Source: Bufo bufo
Lineage: Eukaryota; Chordata; Amphibia; Anura; Bufonidae
NCBI RefSeq assembly: GCF_905171765.1
Contig: NC_053397.1
Location: 117,548,378 to 117,612,377, forward strand
DNA: 64,000 bases
Direction: 5' to 3'
The notes under the pieces are model-generated. The model ran no database searches, was not told the origin of the DNA, and saw only the letters and a program-made list of their open reading frames with translations. The position numbers were made by a program, and so were the translations under genes. Below, piece by piece: positions 55,621-64,000 of this stretch (its first letter is position 1; every line of letters starts with the position of its first letter).

Positions 55621-56886
55621 AGTTGACTAGCTGAAGGACCCGGCATTGCTTGGGTAAATTTAATCTATTTAATTTAATGTTTATGTGTGTCGTTAAAACA
55701 TATCAACACTATCCACTATAACAGTGACATCTACAGCACCCCGCCAACAAAACAGTGACCTCCACAGCCCCCCACCCCTTAACACTGACCTCCCCACAGT
55801 GTGCCGTCCCTTAAAATTGAACCTTCACAGCAGCCCACCCCCTTAACTTTGACCTTTACAGCAGCTTTCCCCTTTAACAGTGACTTTCACAGCATACCAC
55901 TCCCTTGACAGTGACCTCCACAGGAACCCGCCCCCTTAACAGTGGCCTTTACTGGATTGGGGGGGGTGTCCTATTGAACTGCTTACTCTAAGACAGCAGC
56001 ACTGTACTGTCTGAGTGTGAGCTGCAGGGAGAAAGTCACCCTCCCTCCCACCCCTGCAGCTGACAGAAGTTGATTTTTACCTTCATTTTTTCAATCCCTG
56101 TCGGCTGAGGAGTGGAGTGGGCGTGGCCTAACTGGATCAGGGGCATGTCCTTTTGAAAAGCTCACTCTAAGACAGCAGTACTGTGCTGTCTGAGTGTGAG
56201 CTGCAGGGAGAAAGTCACCCTCTCTCCCACCCCAGCAGCTGAAAGAAGTTGATTTTTACCTTCATTTTTTCAATCCCTGTCGGCTCAGGAGTGTAAGGAA
56301 GGGGGGGGGGGGGCCTAAGCAGAACAGAGGTGTGGCTTAGCAGGGCAGGGTTTTAAGTTTGTCTTTTTAGGGTGGACACATTGTGGCAGCGGTCGTGTCT
56401 GGGCTCCTTCCTGCAAGAGTGACGCCTCTCTGGGTACCTTACTGGCTCATTTTCATACCAAATAAACTGGATTTTCAGAGGATAAAAACATCTATTGCTG
56501 GAACAAAGGCACATCTTGAAATAAGGTACTAAGTGCCATGGCTTTACTTCAATAGTGATTATCCTTGTGACAGATTTCCTTTAAAGCTCTCCTACAGCAG
56601 TGAAGATAAATGGCTGGGTTGTTATGGAAACCTGGATTAAAACTTTGTATGTGTAGATTGGAGGACCTGCGAGCTTCTATTGGCTGACAAGGGTCGTGTG
56701 ACCAGGCTTCTATTGGCTAATGCATTTTTTGGGAATATCTCAGGAACGGTACGTCCTAGAGAGCTGAGACCTGATCTAAAACATTCCCAGCCACCTGATG
56801 TACTTGTGTGCCAAATTTCGTGATTGTAAATGCGACAGTGCAGATTCCTTTAGCGGACATACACACACGTACACTCAGCTTTATAT
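55621..56886 (+). repeat. RTE-like retroposon, copy B
   Basis: Same ends and flanks as 27701-29211 but one ~200-bp block shorter. A run of about 15 G lies at 56299. The site where copy A carries a Tc1 reads CTTTATATATTAGATG without insertion. Confidence 0.5.
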
Positions 56887-57005
56887 ATTAGATGAAGGCC
56901 AGGACGGGCGGAAACGCACCCTACTTGTGTTATTTCTGTAGAATGAAACACGCTGCTGGGAGTCTCTCCATATTCTCTTACTTTCACTGAACCCCTGCTG
57001 TCAGG
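56887..57005 (+). repeat. PLE tail end, copy B
   Basis: GATGAAGGCCAGGACGGGCG with GGAAACGC, then ...CTTTCACTGAACCCC. Parallel to 30797-30950. Confidence 0.55.
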
Positions 57006-57757
57006 TGGCCACCTAGTAATCAGCACCGGTTAGAATGTGGGCAACTCGGCTGTCGTGCACAGGCACTGCAGCATGTAGTCGCTCATGTGTGCCAGGCTGC
57101 CCAGAGGCAACGACAAGCTGTCCTCGGTGGGAGGTGTATCAACTATGTCCCCTGTATCCCCCCAGCCACACTTCGGTGATGCCGTAAGCTGATTTGGGTG
57201 CCACCCTGCTGTGAACGGGGATCCTTCTCATCATCTTCCAAAATTGTGCCCTAGCTGGACATTTGGTTACCTGGCTGCTGTTGGTGCAGGAACCCACCCT
57301 TGGAACCACCTGTGGACGACTGGCCTGATAACTATGGGAGTGATCCCTGTTCCTCCTCCTGTGCCACATCCTCATCCATCAACGCCTGAAGCGTGCTGCA
57401 GCTGAAACTCCACTATCACCTGCTGCTGCTCGCACAGTCTCTCCAGCATGTGCAAGGTAGAGTTCAACCTTGTGGGTACGTCGCTTATGAGGTTATGAGT
57501 GGGAAGGCCAAACTTGCTCTGCAAGCGCAGACAGGCAAGCAGCAGGGTCAGAACGCCAAAAGCACACACAGACGGCCCTCACTTTCTGCAGCAGCTGAGT
57601 TCAGTACATGAGCCAGGCAAAGTATGTGCAGAATGAGTGAAGGTGTTGAACTGACGTAATGAGGAGGCAGTCGAGGAGGAGGAAACAGAGTAGGAGGCAA
57701 CAGGAGGCACTGAGAAACGGTAGATCGTTCCTGCCTGTACTGGTCCACGTGTCGGTG
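57006..57757 (-). pseudogene. hAT transposase relic, copy B (first part)
   Basis: Minus strand, parallel to 30951-31740. Best fragment (57569-57372): LRLQSKFGLPTHNLISDVPT then RLNSTLHMLERLCEQQQ. Frameshifts and deletions as in copy A. Cut by an LTR at 57757; it resumes at 63784. Confidence 0.75.
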
Positions 57758-57952
57758 TGTAGTGTCCCACTACGTAAGGGTGGGCACTACTAAGGGTCAT
57801 GTTGCCCCCACCTCCTGTGGGAGATTGGTATTTTGTATTGCATTATAGTGTGTGTTGTCATGTTGTCTCCTGTGAACCAGGCCTGTTAGGGGTGTAGTTC
57901 CTCCTCCTAGGCAGTAGAGGGATCTAGGGAACCCCCTAGTATATATAGTTAG
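57758..57952 (+). mobile_element. Solo LTR (second copy), left part
   Basis: Starts TGTAGTGTCCCACTACG. Same family as 44879-45512. It ends at GTTAG, where the chromovirus (TSD GCCAG) is inserted. The whole LTR, with the right part at 63044-63783, is about 940 bp, flanked by GGTG (57754-57757, 63784-63787). Confidence 0.7.
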
Positions 57953-57957
57953 GCCAG

Positions 57958-58201
57958 TGTAACAATCCTATAGGCTCACCTGAGTCAGAGGACCGCTGGC
58001 TGGAGGTAGGAGTGGAGCCCAGTGGCAAGGACCGCAGGCAGGTAGTAGGTAGGGACAAGCAGAAGAGTAGTCGGTAGGCAGGCGGTGGGTCAGGGCAGGC
58101 GGCGGGTCAGGGCAGGCGGCAGTAATGTCCAGAGAGGACGGTAGCCTAGTAAGCAGGGCTACCGCCTGGGATGTGGCTGGTCACGGGTTCGAATCCCAAC
58201 A
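57958..58201 (-). repeat. Chromovirus 3' LTR, 244 bp
   Basis: Near-identical to 62534-63038 except for loss of 278 bp between two AGTAA repeats and an extra 17-bp GGGTCAGGGCAGGCGGC unit. 505-278+17=244. Pol reads about 18 codons into it. Confidence 0.92.
58124..58200 (+). other. tRNA-like segment in the LTR
   Basis: GGTTCGAATCC matches the tRNA B box exactly. TAGCCTAGTAAGC stands at A-box distance, and CAGG/CCTG frame a 7-nt loop. The other LTR has the same at 62961-63038. It lies antisense to the element. No full cloverleaf with acceptor stem is seen, so it is not called a tRNA gene. Confidence 0.45.
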
Positions 58202-61200
58202 GTACTCTCCCCCTTCCAAGGTGACCTCTGGGCACCGCAGGGGCAGGCTTACCGGGGTGCTGTTGGTTGAACTCTTTTACCAGTCTGGGGGCGTGGACAT
58301 TTTCTTCTGGCTCCCAGGAGTTATCCTCGGGAGGGTAACCCTCCCACCCAATTAGGTATTGTAGTCTTCCATGGTGGATCCTGGAGTCGAGGATCTTTGC
58401 GACAACGTATTCTTCTTCACCCTGTACCCTCACGGGTGGTGGAGGGGGCGAGTGGCGGCCTGTGAAGGTGTTCTCCACGTATGGCTTGAGGAGTGAGCAA
58501 TGGAAGACAGGGTGCACCCTAATGGAGTCCGGAAGGTCGAGCCGGAACGTGACCTCGTTGATTTGTGCGGTGATCCGAAACGGACCCATGTATCTTTGGG
58601 CCAACTTTTTGGAGGGGACCTTCAATCTGAGGTTCCTGGTGGACAGCCACACCTTGTCTCCCACATGGAAGCCCGGGGTGGGTTTGCGACGTTTGTCTGC
58701 TCCCTGTTTAAAACGCCTCTGGGCGAGCTGGAGGTTGTCTATAATGTTCTTTTGTGCCTCCTTTAGGGTTGTTAGGCGTTCGGCCACTGCTGGGAGGGTG
58801 GAGGCGACGGGCAGGTGGGGAATGAACACCGGGTGCGAGCCTGTGTTAGCAAAGAAGGGGCTGTGCTTGGTTGAGCTATGCTCAGCATTGTTGTAGGCGA
58901 ACTCGGCCGTGGGGAGATGGTCAAGCCAGTCATCCTGCAGGTGGGAGCTGAAACAGCGTAGGTACTGCTCTAGGGTCTGATTAGTTCTCTCAGTCTGCCC
59001 GTTTGACTGAGGGTGGAAAGCGGAGGATAGGTTCACTTTAACCCCGAGCGCCAGGCAGAAGTTCTTCCAGAACTTTGAGGCAAATTGTACGCCTCGGTCG
59101 GAGACCACGTCGTCCGGGATCCCATGCAGCCTGAAGACCTCTCTGAGAATTAGATCGGCCGTCTGTTTGGCGGTGGGTATGCCTTTGTAGGGGATGAAAT
59201 GGGCCATCTTGGTGAGACGGTCGACCACGACCAGGATAGTGTTCATCCCTTTTGAAGGAGGAAGGTCTACCACAAAGTCCATGGAGATCGAGCCCCAGGG
59301 GCGGGAGGGAATAGGGAGGGGTTGTAACAGACCCACGGGGGAGGAACGAGGAGTCTTATTGCGGGCACAGACCGCGCACGAGGAGATGTACCTCTTGATG
59401 TCCTCCTTGTATGTTGGCCACAAGAAGGAGCGGGAGAGAAGCTCCTGGGTCTTTCTTGTGCCAAAATGGCCGGCCAGCTTGGAGTCATGGTTGAGTTTGA
59501 GCACTTCGAGCCGTGCGATTTCTGGTACATATAGTTGTAGGTCCTGATGAAACCAATGACCGTTCTTAAACGTAAGGCTGACATTCCCTGTGGGGTGGGC
59601 GAGGAAGGGGTCATTTTCGTATCCTTCTTTGATTGTGCCCATGAGTTCTTTAGAGTAGGTGGCCCCTACGACCCTTCTCTCGGGTAAGATGTTATTTTGG
59701 CCCTTGTTACTCTGTGAGGGCTCAGAAAACATTCTGGAGAGGGCGTCAGCCTTGCCGTTTTTTGATCCAGGGCGATAGGTGATGAGATAGTTGAAGCGGG
59801 AAAAGAATAGGCTCCATCTGGCCTGTCTGGCTGAGAGTCTCTTAGCGCTGCGGATGAACTCGAGGTTCTTGTCGTCAGTTAGTACGATTATGGGGTTGGT
59901 GGCTCCCTCCAGCAGGTGTCTCCACTCGGAGAAGGCATCCTTGATCGCCAGTAGTTCTTTGTTCCCGATGTCATAGTTCTTCTCGGAGGGGGACATCTGG
60001 CGGGAGAAATATGAGCACGGGTGTAATAGCATCCTCTCCCCTGTCCATTGTGACAAAACTGCCCCCACCGCAGAGTCTGATGCATCCACTTCGACTGTAA
60101 ATGGGAGCTCGGGGTTCGGGTGGATTAGGATTGGGGCAGAAGTAAATAGGAGTTTCAACTTGGTGAAGGCCTCCTGGGCCTCGGGTGTCCAGGAGAAGGG
60201 GACTGCCTTCTTGGTGAGTTGGGTGATTGGTGCTATGACCTTGGAGAAGTTCCGGATAAACTTCCGATAGAAGTTGGCGAAGCCAATGAATCTTTGTATC
60301 TCCTTCTCGTTTTTCAGAACGGGCCAGTTCATCACAGCTTGGACCTTCCCCGGGTCCATACTTAGGCCCTCTGGGGAAATGATGTATCTAAGGAACTGAG
60401 TGGTGGTTCGCTCAAACTCGCATTTCTCTAGCTTGATATAGAGAGAGTTCTGTCTGAGTCTCTGCAGTACCCTGCGGACGTGTTCGCGGTGCTGCTCGAG
60501 GTCTTCAGAGAAGATCAAGATGTCGTCCAGGTAAACGACTACAAACAGATCCAGCATGTCCCTGAGGACGTCGTTAATGAAGTGCTGGAAGGTGGCGGGA
60601 GCATTGCAGAGTCCAAAAGGCATGACCAGGTACTCGAAATGACCATAACGTGTCCGGAAGGCGGTCTTCCATTCGTCCCCAGGGCGGATTCGGACGAGGT
60701 TGTAGGCCCCTCGAAGGTCGAGTTTGGTGAAGATCTTCGCTTCCCGGAGTCTCTCAAGGAGTTCGGAAATCAGTGGGAGCGGGTACCGGTTTTTTACGGT
60801 TATGTCATTAAGCTTTCTGTAGTCTTTGCAGGGACGCAGGGAGGAGTCTTTTTTCTCTACGAAGAAAAAGGGGGCTCCCGCGGGGGAGGTGGAGGGCTGG
60901 ATGAACCCCTTCCTCAGGTCCTCGTCCAGGTACTCTTTTAGTGCCTTGAGTTCAGGCTCTGAGAGGGAGTAGATACTGCCAAAGGGTATTTCGGCCCCGG
61001 GCAACAGTTCTATAGGGCAGTCGTAGGGTCGGTGTGGTGGCAGCTTGTCTGCGTTTTTCTTGTCGCAGACATCCTGGAACTTGCGGTATTGAGGGGGTAG
61101 CAGATCCTTGACGGATAGTTTTGAGATGGTGGTGTCTTCGGGTGGAAAGACGGGTTTGTGGGAGCAATTTAGCGTGCAGAACTCGGATGGGAATCGTATG

Positions 61201-61487
61201 CAGCGGGTTTCCCAGTCAACCGAGGGGTTGTGGGTGGCCAACCATGGGATGCCCAAGATCACTGGGAACTTCGGGGAGGCGATCAGAGAGAAGTGGATCT
61301 TTTCACGGTGATCTGGTTCTATGAGGAGTTGTAGTTCGGTGGTCTCGTGAGTGGCCGGCCCCGAGGAGAGTGGGGATCCGTCGACAGTTTCCAGGTCAAC
61401 GGGGGCTGCCTTGATTGTCAGTGGAATGTTCTTTTCGCGGGCGAAGGTTAGGTCCATGAAGTTGCCTCCCGCCCCGGAGTCTAACAT
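58146..61487 (-). CDS. pol: Chromovirus pol polyprotein, 1113 aa
   Basis: Domains in order: aspartic protease (LDSGAGG, residues 2-8), reverse transcriptase (TKLDLRGAYNLVRI about 254-267; catalytic VVYLDDILIFS, YLDD 319-322), RNase H (VEVDASDSAVGAVLSQ, about 450), a zinc-binding HHCC (HDSKLAGHFG...CAVCARNK), integrase core (MDFVVDLPPS, SDRGVQFASKFW, then HPQSNGQTERTNQ with the Glu), and a C-terminal chromodomain (EYVVAKILDSRIHHGRLQYL to NSWEPEEN). The chromodomain places it among chromoviruses. No internal stop or frameshift. The first Met follows a TGA that ends gag in the same frame. The last ~18 residues (GFEPVTSHIPGG) come from the LTR. Coding looks intact and recent. Confidence 0.93.
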   Translation of the reverse strand: MLDSGAGGNFMDLTFAREKNIPLTIKAAPVDLETVDGSPLSSGPATHETTELQLLIEPDHREKIHFSLIASPKFPVILGIPWLATHNPSVDWETRCIRFPSEFCTLNCSHKPVFPPEDTTISKLSVKDLLPPQYRKFQDVCDKKNADKLPPHRPYDCPIELLPGAEIPFGSIYSLSEPELKALKEYLDEDLRKGFIQPSTSPAGAPFFFVEKKDSSLRPCKDYRKLNDITVKNRYPLPLISELLERLREAKIFTKLDLRGAYNLVRIRPGDEWKTAFRTRYGHFEYLVMPFGLCNAPATFQHFINDVLRDMLDLFVVVYLDDILIFSEDLEQHREHVRRVLQRLRQNSLYIKLEKCEFERTTTQFLRYIISPEGLSMDPGKVQAVMNWPVLKNEKEIQRFIGFANFYRKFIRNFSKVIAPITQLTKKAVPFSWTPEAQEAFTKLKLLFTSAPILIHPNPELPFTVEVDASDSAVGAVLSQWTGERMLLHPCSYFSRQMSPSEKNYDIGNKELLAIKDAFSEWRHLLEGATNPIIVLTDDKNLEFIRSAKRLSARQARWSLFFSRFNYLITYRPGSKNGKADALSRMFSEPSQSNKGQNNILPERRVVGATYSKELMGTIKEGYENDPFLAHPTGNVSLTFKNGHWFHQDLQLYVPEIARLEVLKLNHDSKLAGHFGTRKTQELLSRSFLWPTYKEDIKRYISSCAVCARNKTPRSSPVGLLQPLPIPSRPWGSISMDFVVDLPPSKGMNTILVVVDRLTKMAHFIPYKGIPTAKQTADLILREVFRLHGIPDDVVSDRGVQFASKFWKNFCLALGVKVNLSSAFHPQSNGQTERTNQTLEQYLRCFSSHLQDDWLDHLPTAEFAYNNAEHSSTKHSPFFANTGSHPVFIPHLPVASTLPAVAERLTTLKEAQKNIIDNLQLAQRRFKQGADKRRKPTPGFHVGDKVWLSTRNLRLKVPSKKLAQRYMGPFRITAQINEVTFRLDLPDSIRVHPVFHCSLLKPYVENTFTGRHSPPPPPVRVQGEEEYVVAKILDSRIHHGRLQYLIGWEGYPPEDNSWEPEENVHAPRLVKEFNQQHPGKPAPAVPRGHLGRGRVLLGFEPVTSHIPGGSPAY

Positions 61488-61505
61488 CGCTGAACAGGGG
61501 AGTTG

Positions 61506-62516
61506 TCACCCCTCAATGTCGATGAGGATGGGGACGATGAAGTGGGATCCATGAGCCGCCATGTTGTTATTTTCAGAGGCTGCTGGCGGGGTTGGAGTCT
61601 GTGGTTGCTCCTTTAGCTCCGTGACGGCAATAGTCTTTCGGATCTTATGAGGACATTTGATGGCAAAATGACCCGGCTCCCCACAGTAGAGGCAGAGGTT
61701 TTCGGCCAGCCTTCTCTCCTTCTCAGCTGTGGATAGAGACCTACGTAGAGCGTCGACCTGCATAGGTTCAGTTACTGACTGGGGGTCGCGCTGGGTGGTG
61801 GAAGAGAAGGAGTAAGTGGGTCTGTGGTCCGAGAGTCTTTCTTTCTTCCTCTCGGAGAGTCTTTGATCTATCCGCATGCATAACTGAATAAAGTCATCCA
61901 GATCGTCCGGGGCCTCAACTCTGGCGAGTTCGTCCTTTATTAATTCTGACAGGCCTCGCCGGAATTGGCTTCTCTGTGCCGCTGGGTTCCAGGTGGTGTC
62001 CGTGACCCAACGGCGAAACTCGGCGGTGTATTCGGCGACGGAGCGTCTCCCTTGCCGCAGACCATGTAGTCGCGCCTCGGCTGTCGCACAGCGGTTGGGG
62101 TCATCGAAGACTTGGCTCATGGCGGTGATGAAGTTGTTTAGGTTGTCCAGGAGCTGACTGTTAGTCTCCACGTATGGTGATGCCCATGCTAACGCTTCAT
62201 CCGTCAGGAGATTGACCACAAATAGCACCTTCTTTTTCTCGGTGGTGAAGGGGGCCGGGTACATCTGAAAATAGATGCGGCATTGGTTTAGAGACCCCCG
62301 ATACTGGGGTCTGTCGCCGCTGAATCTTGATGGGAGTGGCATGCGGGTGTCTGCGGGCGCGCCGCGGACGTCCAGGAGTTGCCTCTGTAGTTCAATAATC
62401 TCCCTCTGTTGGCTTTGGACTACGCCTTGGAGCTGGGCAAATTTCTCCTGATATGTAGTACCAAATTCTTGAAGTTCGGAGACCTGCTTACGCAGAGTGG
62501 CCATTGCGGACTCCAT
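61506..62516 (-). CDS. gag: Chromovirus gag, 336 aa
   Basis: Starts MESAMATLRKQVSELQEFG with an N-terminal coiled coil (about 1-50). The retrotransposon-gag block follows: PLPSRFSGDRPQYRG, CRIYFQMYPAPFTTEKKKV, ALAWASPYVE, ARLHGLRQGRRSVAEYTAEF with RRW. A CCHC zinc knuckle (CLYCGEPGHFAIKCP) is near residue 280. It resembles the gag of sushi-type elements and of domesticated PEG10/RTL genes. It ends in TGA (61508-61506). The same frame continues 18 nt to the pol Met, so gag and pol are collinear. ATG at 62516 is 17 nt inside the 5' LTR. Confidence 0.92.
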   Translation of the reverse strand: MESAMATLRKQVSELQEFGTTYQEKFAQLQGVVQSQQREIIELQRQLLDVRGAPADTRMPLPSRFSGDRPQYRGSLNQCRIYFQMYPAPFTTEKKKVLFVVNLLTDEALAWASPYVETNSQLLDNLNNFITAMSQVFDDPNRCATAEARLHGLRQGRRSVAEYTAEFRRWVTDTTWNPAAQRSQFRRGLSELIKDELARVEAPDDLDDFIQLCMRIDQRLSERKKERLSDHRPTYSFSSTTQRDPQSVTEPMQVDALRRSLSTAEKERRLAENLCLYCGEPGHFAIKCPHKIRKTIAVTELKEQPQTPTPPAASENNNMAAHGSHFIVPILIDIEG

Positions 62517-62533
62517 AGTGGGGCTGATTATTC

Positions 62534-63038
62534 TGTAACAATCCTATAGGCTCACCTGAGTCAGAGGACCGCTGGCTGGAGGTAGGAGTGGAGCCCAGTG
62601 GCAAGGACCGCAGGCAGGTAGTAGGTAGGGACAAGCAGAAGAGTAGTCGGTAGGCAGGCGGTGGGTCAGGGCAGGCGGCAGTAAGCATGGTCAGACAATC
62701 CGGATGGCAACGGTGGTAGCAGTTCAGTAGGTAGGGACAAGCAGAAGAGTAGTCGGTAGGCAATTCCTGGTCAGCAGTGGACTTTCAGTAGTAGCAGGAG
62801 CAACAGATGAGGAGAAGCTTGATCAAGGCTCAGGAGCTCAATAATCAGCAAGCTAGAGTGCAAGGGGCTGGACTTATATAGGGAAGTACCAGGTGTGGGG
62901 AATCAAGGGTGATGAGCAAGGCTTGGCAAGACTGAGGTTACATAATAGGTTTCAGGGAGTAATGTCCAGAGAGGACGGTAGCCTAGTAAGCAGGGCTACC
63001 GCCTGGGATGTGGCTGGTCATGGGTTCGAATCCCAACA
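62534..63038 (-). repeat. Chromovirus 5' LTR, 505 bp
   Basis: Plus-strand ends TGTAACAATCC and AATCCCAACA (minus: TGTTGGGATT...GGATTGTTACA). A minus-strand TATATAAG-type box (about 62874-62881) is a likely promoter. Confidence 0.9.
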
Positions 63039-63043
63039 GCCAG

Positions 63044-63783
63044 ACAGGAAAGAGTCAGTCCAGTCTAGTCCAGGAGGCTGTGGAGTGCAGTCTAGCCTAC
63101 CTGATGTGCTGAGCAAGTAAAGCTCAGAAGTTAATCCAGGGGATATCTAGCACTTTGTAAAGTACAGAGCAGAGCCAAATTTATCCAGCCAAGTAAAAGC
63201 TGAAGGGCAGAAGGATATTTACAGCAAGAGGATTTATACCAGAGGAAGGTTTCCCTACCCAAGGATAATGCCAGCAATAGGGCATACGGGCCTTGGAGAA
63301 ATCCAGACAGGAGCAGAAGAAAGTACAGCATGATCTGTGAGTGTTATTCCCTCTGAGTATCTTGCAAAGACTTTGCCTGCCAATATTGTAAAGGCTGCCT
63401 GTTATCAAGACCCTGCATATGAAACCAACTGAAACCTGTAAATAGTTGAACTGTTCAGTAAAAAGGAGTTCTGGTTCACTACAACTGTGTGTACCTCAAT
63501 TATTCCTACAATAAATCGGTGTGCCACCATTACCGGCACTGGCGTCACAAACTATAAGGGATGTTGCCACCGCCACACTAAACCTACAACACCCAGGGCA
63601 CCTCATCTACCACCAGGCCTGGTCCCTATACCCAGAGAGTGCCCCAGAGGATCTATGTGCCAGCCTCTCCATCACTGCTGTATGCCTGCCCAGGGTATCT
63701 TAAAAACTGTGAGTACCAATAGCACCCTCGGTCTGTACCCTGTGACCTCACAATCGCTCGCCCTAAGGGACTGGCGTACTGCA
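63044..63783 (+). mobile_element. Solo LTR (second copy), right part
   Basis: Resumes after the chromovirus (ACAGGAAAGAGTCAGTCC) and ends GGCGTACTGCA before GGTG. Shares GTGCCACCATTACCGGCACT and ACTGGCGTCACAAAC with 53143-53330. Open frames here are short and unrecognised. Confidence 0.65.
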
Positions 63784-64000
63784 GGTGGTTATGTGGACCT
63801 TGCCACTGAAGGCATTGCCCAGAGCACACTTAAGTTTTTACGCCACTTGTTCGTGCAGGTCAGGGATAGCCCGCCTTGAAAATTTGTGGCGGCTTTAAAC
63901 CTAGTACCGTGGGACAGCTGCTGTCATTCCATTTTTATATCTGCCCATCTTTACCAGACGGAATGGCAGCATTTCAAAGGCCAGCAGTTTTGAAATGCTG
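63784..64000 (-). pseudogene. hAT transposase relic, copy B (second part)
   Basis: Continues 57757: GTGGTTATGTGGACCTTGCC, ACTTGTTCGTGCAGGTCAGG, CCAGACGGAATGGCAGCATT, parallel to 20341-20550 and to 31720-31904 of copy A. Runs off the window edge. Confidence 0.7.

Larger units (their letters stand above)
57953..63043 (-). mobile_element. Gypsy chromovirus, complete with two LTRs
   Basis: TSD GCCAG (57953-57957, 63039-63043). LTRs at 57958-58201 (3') and 62534-63038 (5') on the minus strand. Gag and pol lie between. A purine-rich GGAAGGGGGAGAG tract (about 58205-58217, minus strand) just before the 3' LTR is the likely polypurine tract. Just inside the 5' LTR I see no TGG-type tRNA primer site. 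Self-priming, known in sushi-type chromoviruses, is possible but untested. Inserted in the LTR at 57758-63783. Confidence 0.92.

Noticed and set aside
58124..58200. A functional tRNA gene
   Set aside because: The B box is exact, but no acceptor stem or standard anticodon loop is seen, and it is an LTR-internal repeat present twice.

Overview
This window reads as repeat-dense vertebrate nuclear DNA, most likely from an anuran amphibian. The basis is the mix of families: Tc1 elements with intact transposases, Penelope-like elements (PLEs), an Ngaro-type tyrosine-recombinase retrotransposon, a chromodomain Gypsy element and several hAT families. Species cannot be named from the sequence. I see no host protein-coding gene, rRNA, functional tRNA or CRISPR array. 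Nearly all recognisable coding sequence belongs to mobile elements, many of them inserted into one another, and target-site duplications (TSDs) give exact boundaries for many.

Layout, 1-24.4 kb: a LINE ORF1 relic (minus strand) is split by a 959-bp solo LTR. A near-complete PLE with inverted 517-bp arms follows (2.58-6.44 kb), then an older PLE relic. Two copies of a long AT-rich repeat come next (8.05-10.57 kb and 10.57-24.4 kb). The second is broken by four insertions: an unclassified one, a 2-kb element with a 5-bp TSD, a TA-flanked element with its own inverted minisatellites, and a 7.4-kb hAT element with a damaged transposase gene and two large tandem arrays.

Layout, 24.4-44 kb: a second hAT copy contains PLE pieces, an RTE-like repeat, an intact Tc1 (29.2-30.8 kb), another PLE-type insertion and a ~90-bp tandem array. 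That array holds a deleted Tc1 and a second intact Tc1 with ~205-bp inverted repeats (34.5-36.1 kb). Further on are a non-autonomous hAT, a damaged Tc1, a palindrome carrying a ribozyme-like motif, another deleted Tc1, and a stretch with a possible retroviral env relic.

Layout, 44-64 kb: a PLE copy is interrupted by an LTR fragment. The LTR is interrupted by an Ngaro element (45.5-53.1 kb), which is interrupted by a Tc1 (51.0-52.6 kb). Beyond this the PLE/RTE-like/hAT composite seen at 25.6-32 kb recurs. Here it is interrupted by a hAT derivative and by a second LTR copy that holds a 5.1-kb chromovirus with gag and pol. The two composites act as natural empty sites for each other's later insertions.

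The main points for follow-up are hammerhead-ribozyme-like motifs at several PLE ends, the split direct repeats of the Ngaro element, two Tc1 copies that look coding-competent, a Tc1 sublineage sharing one in-frame deletion, and a tRNA-like segment inside the chromovirus LTR.
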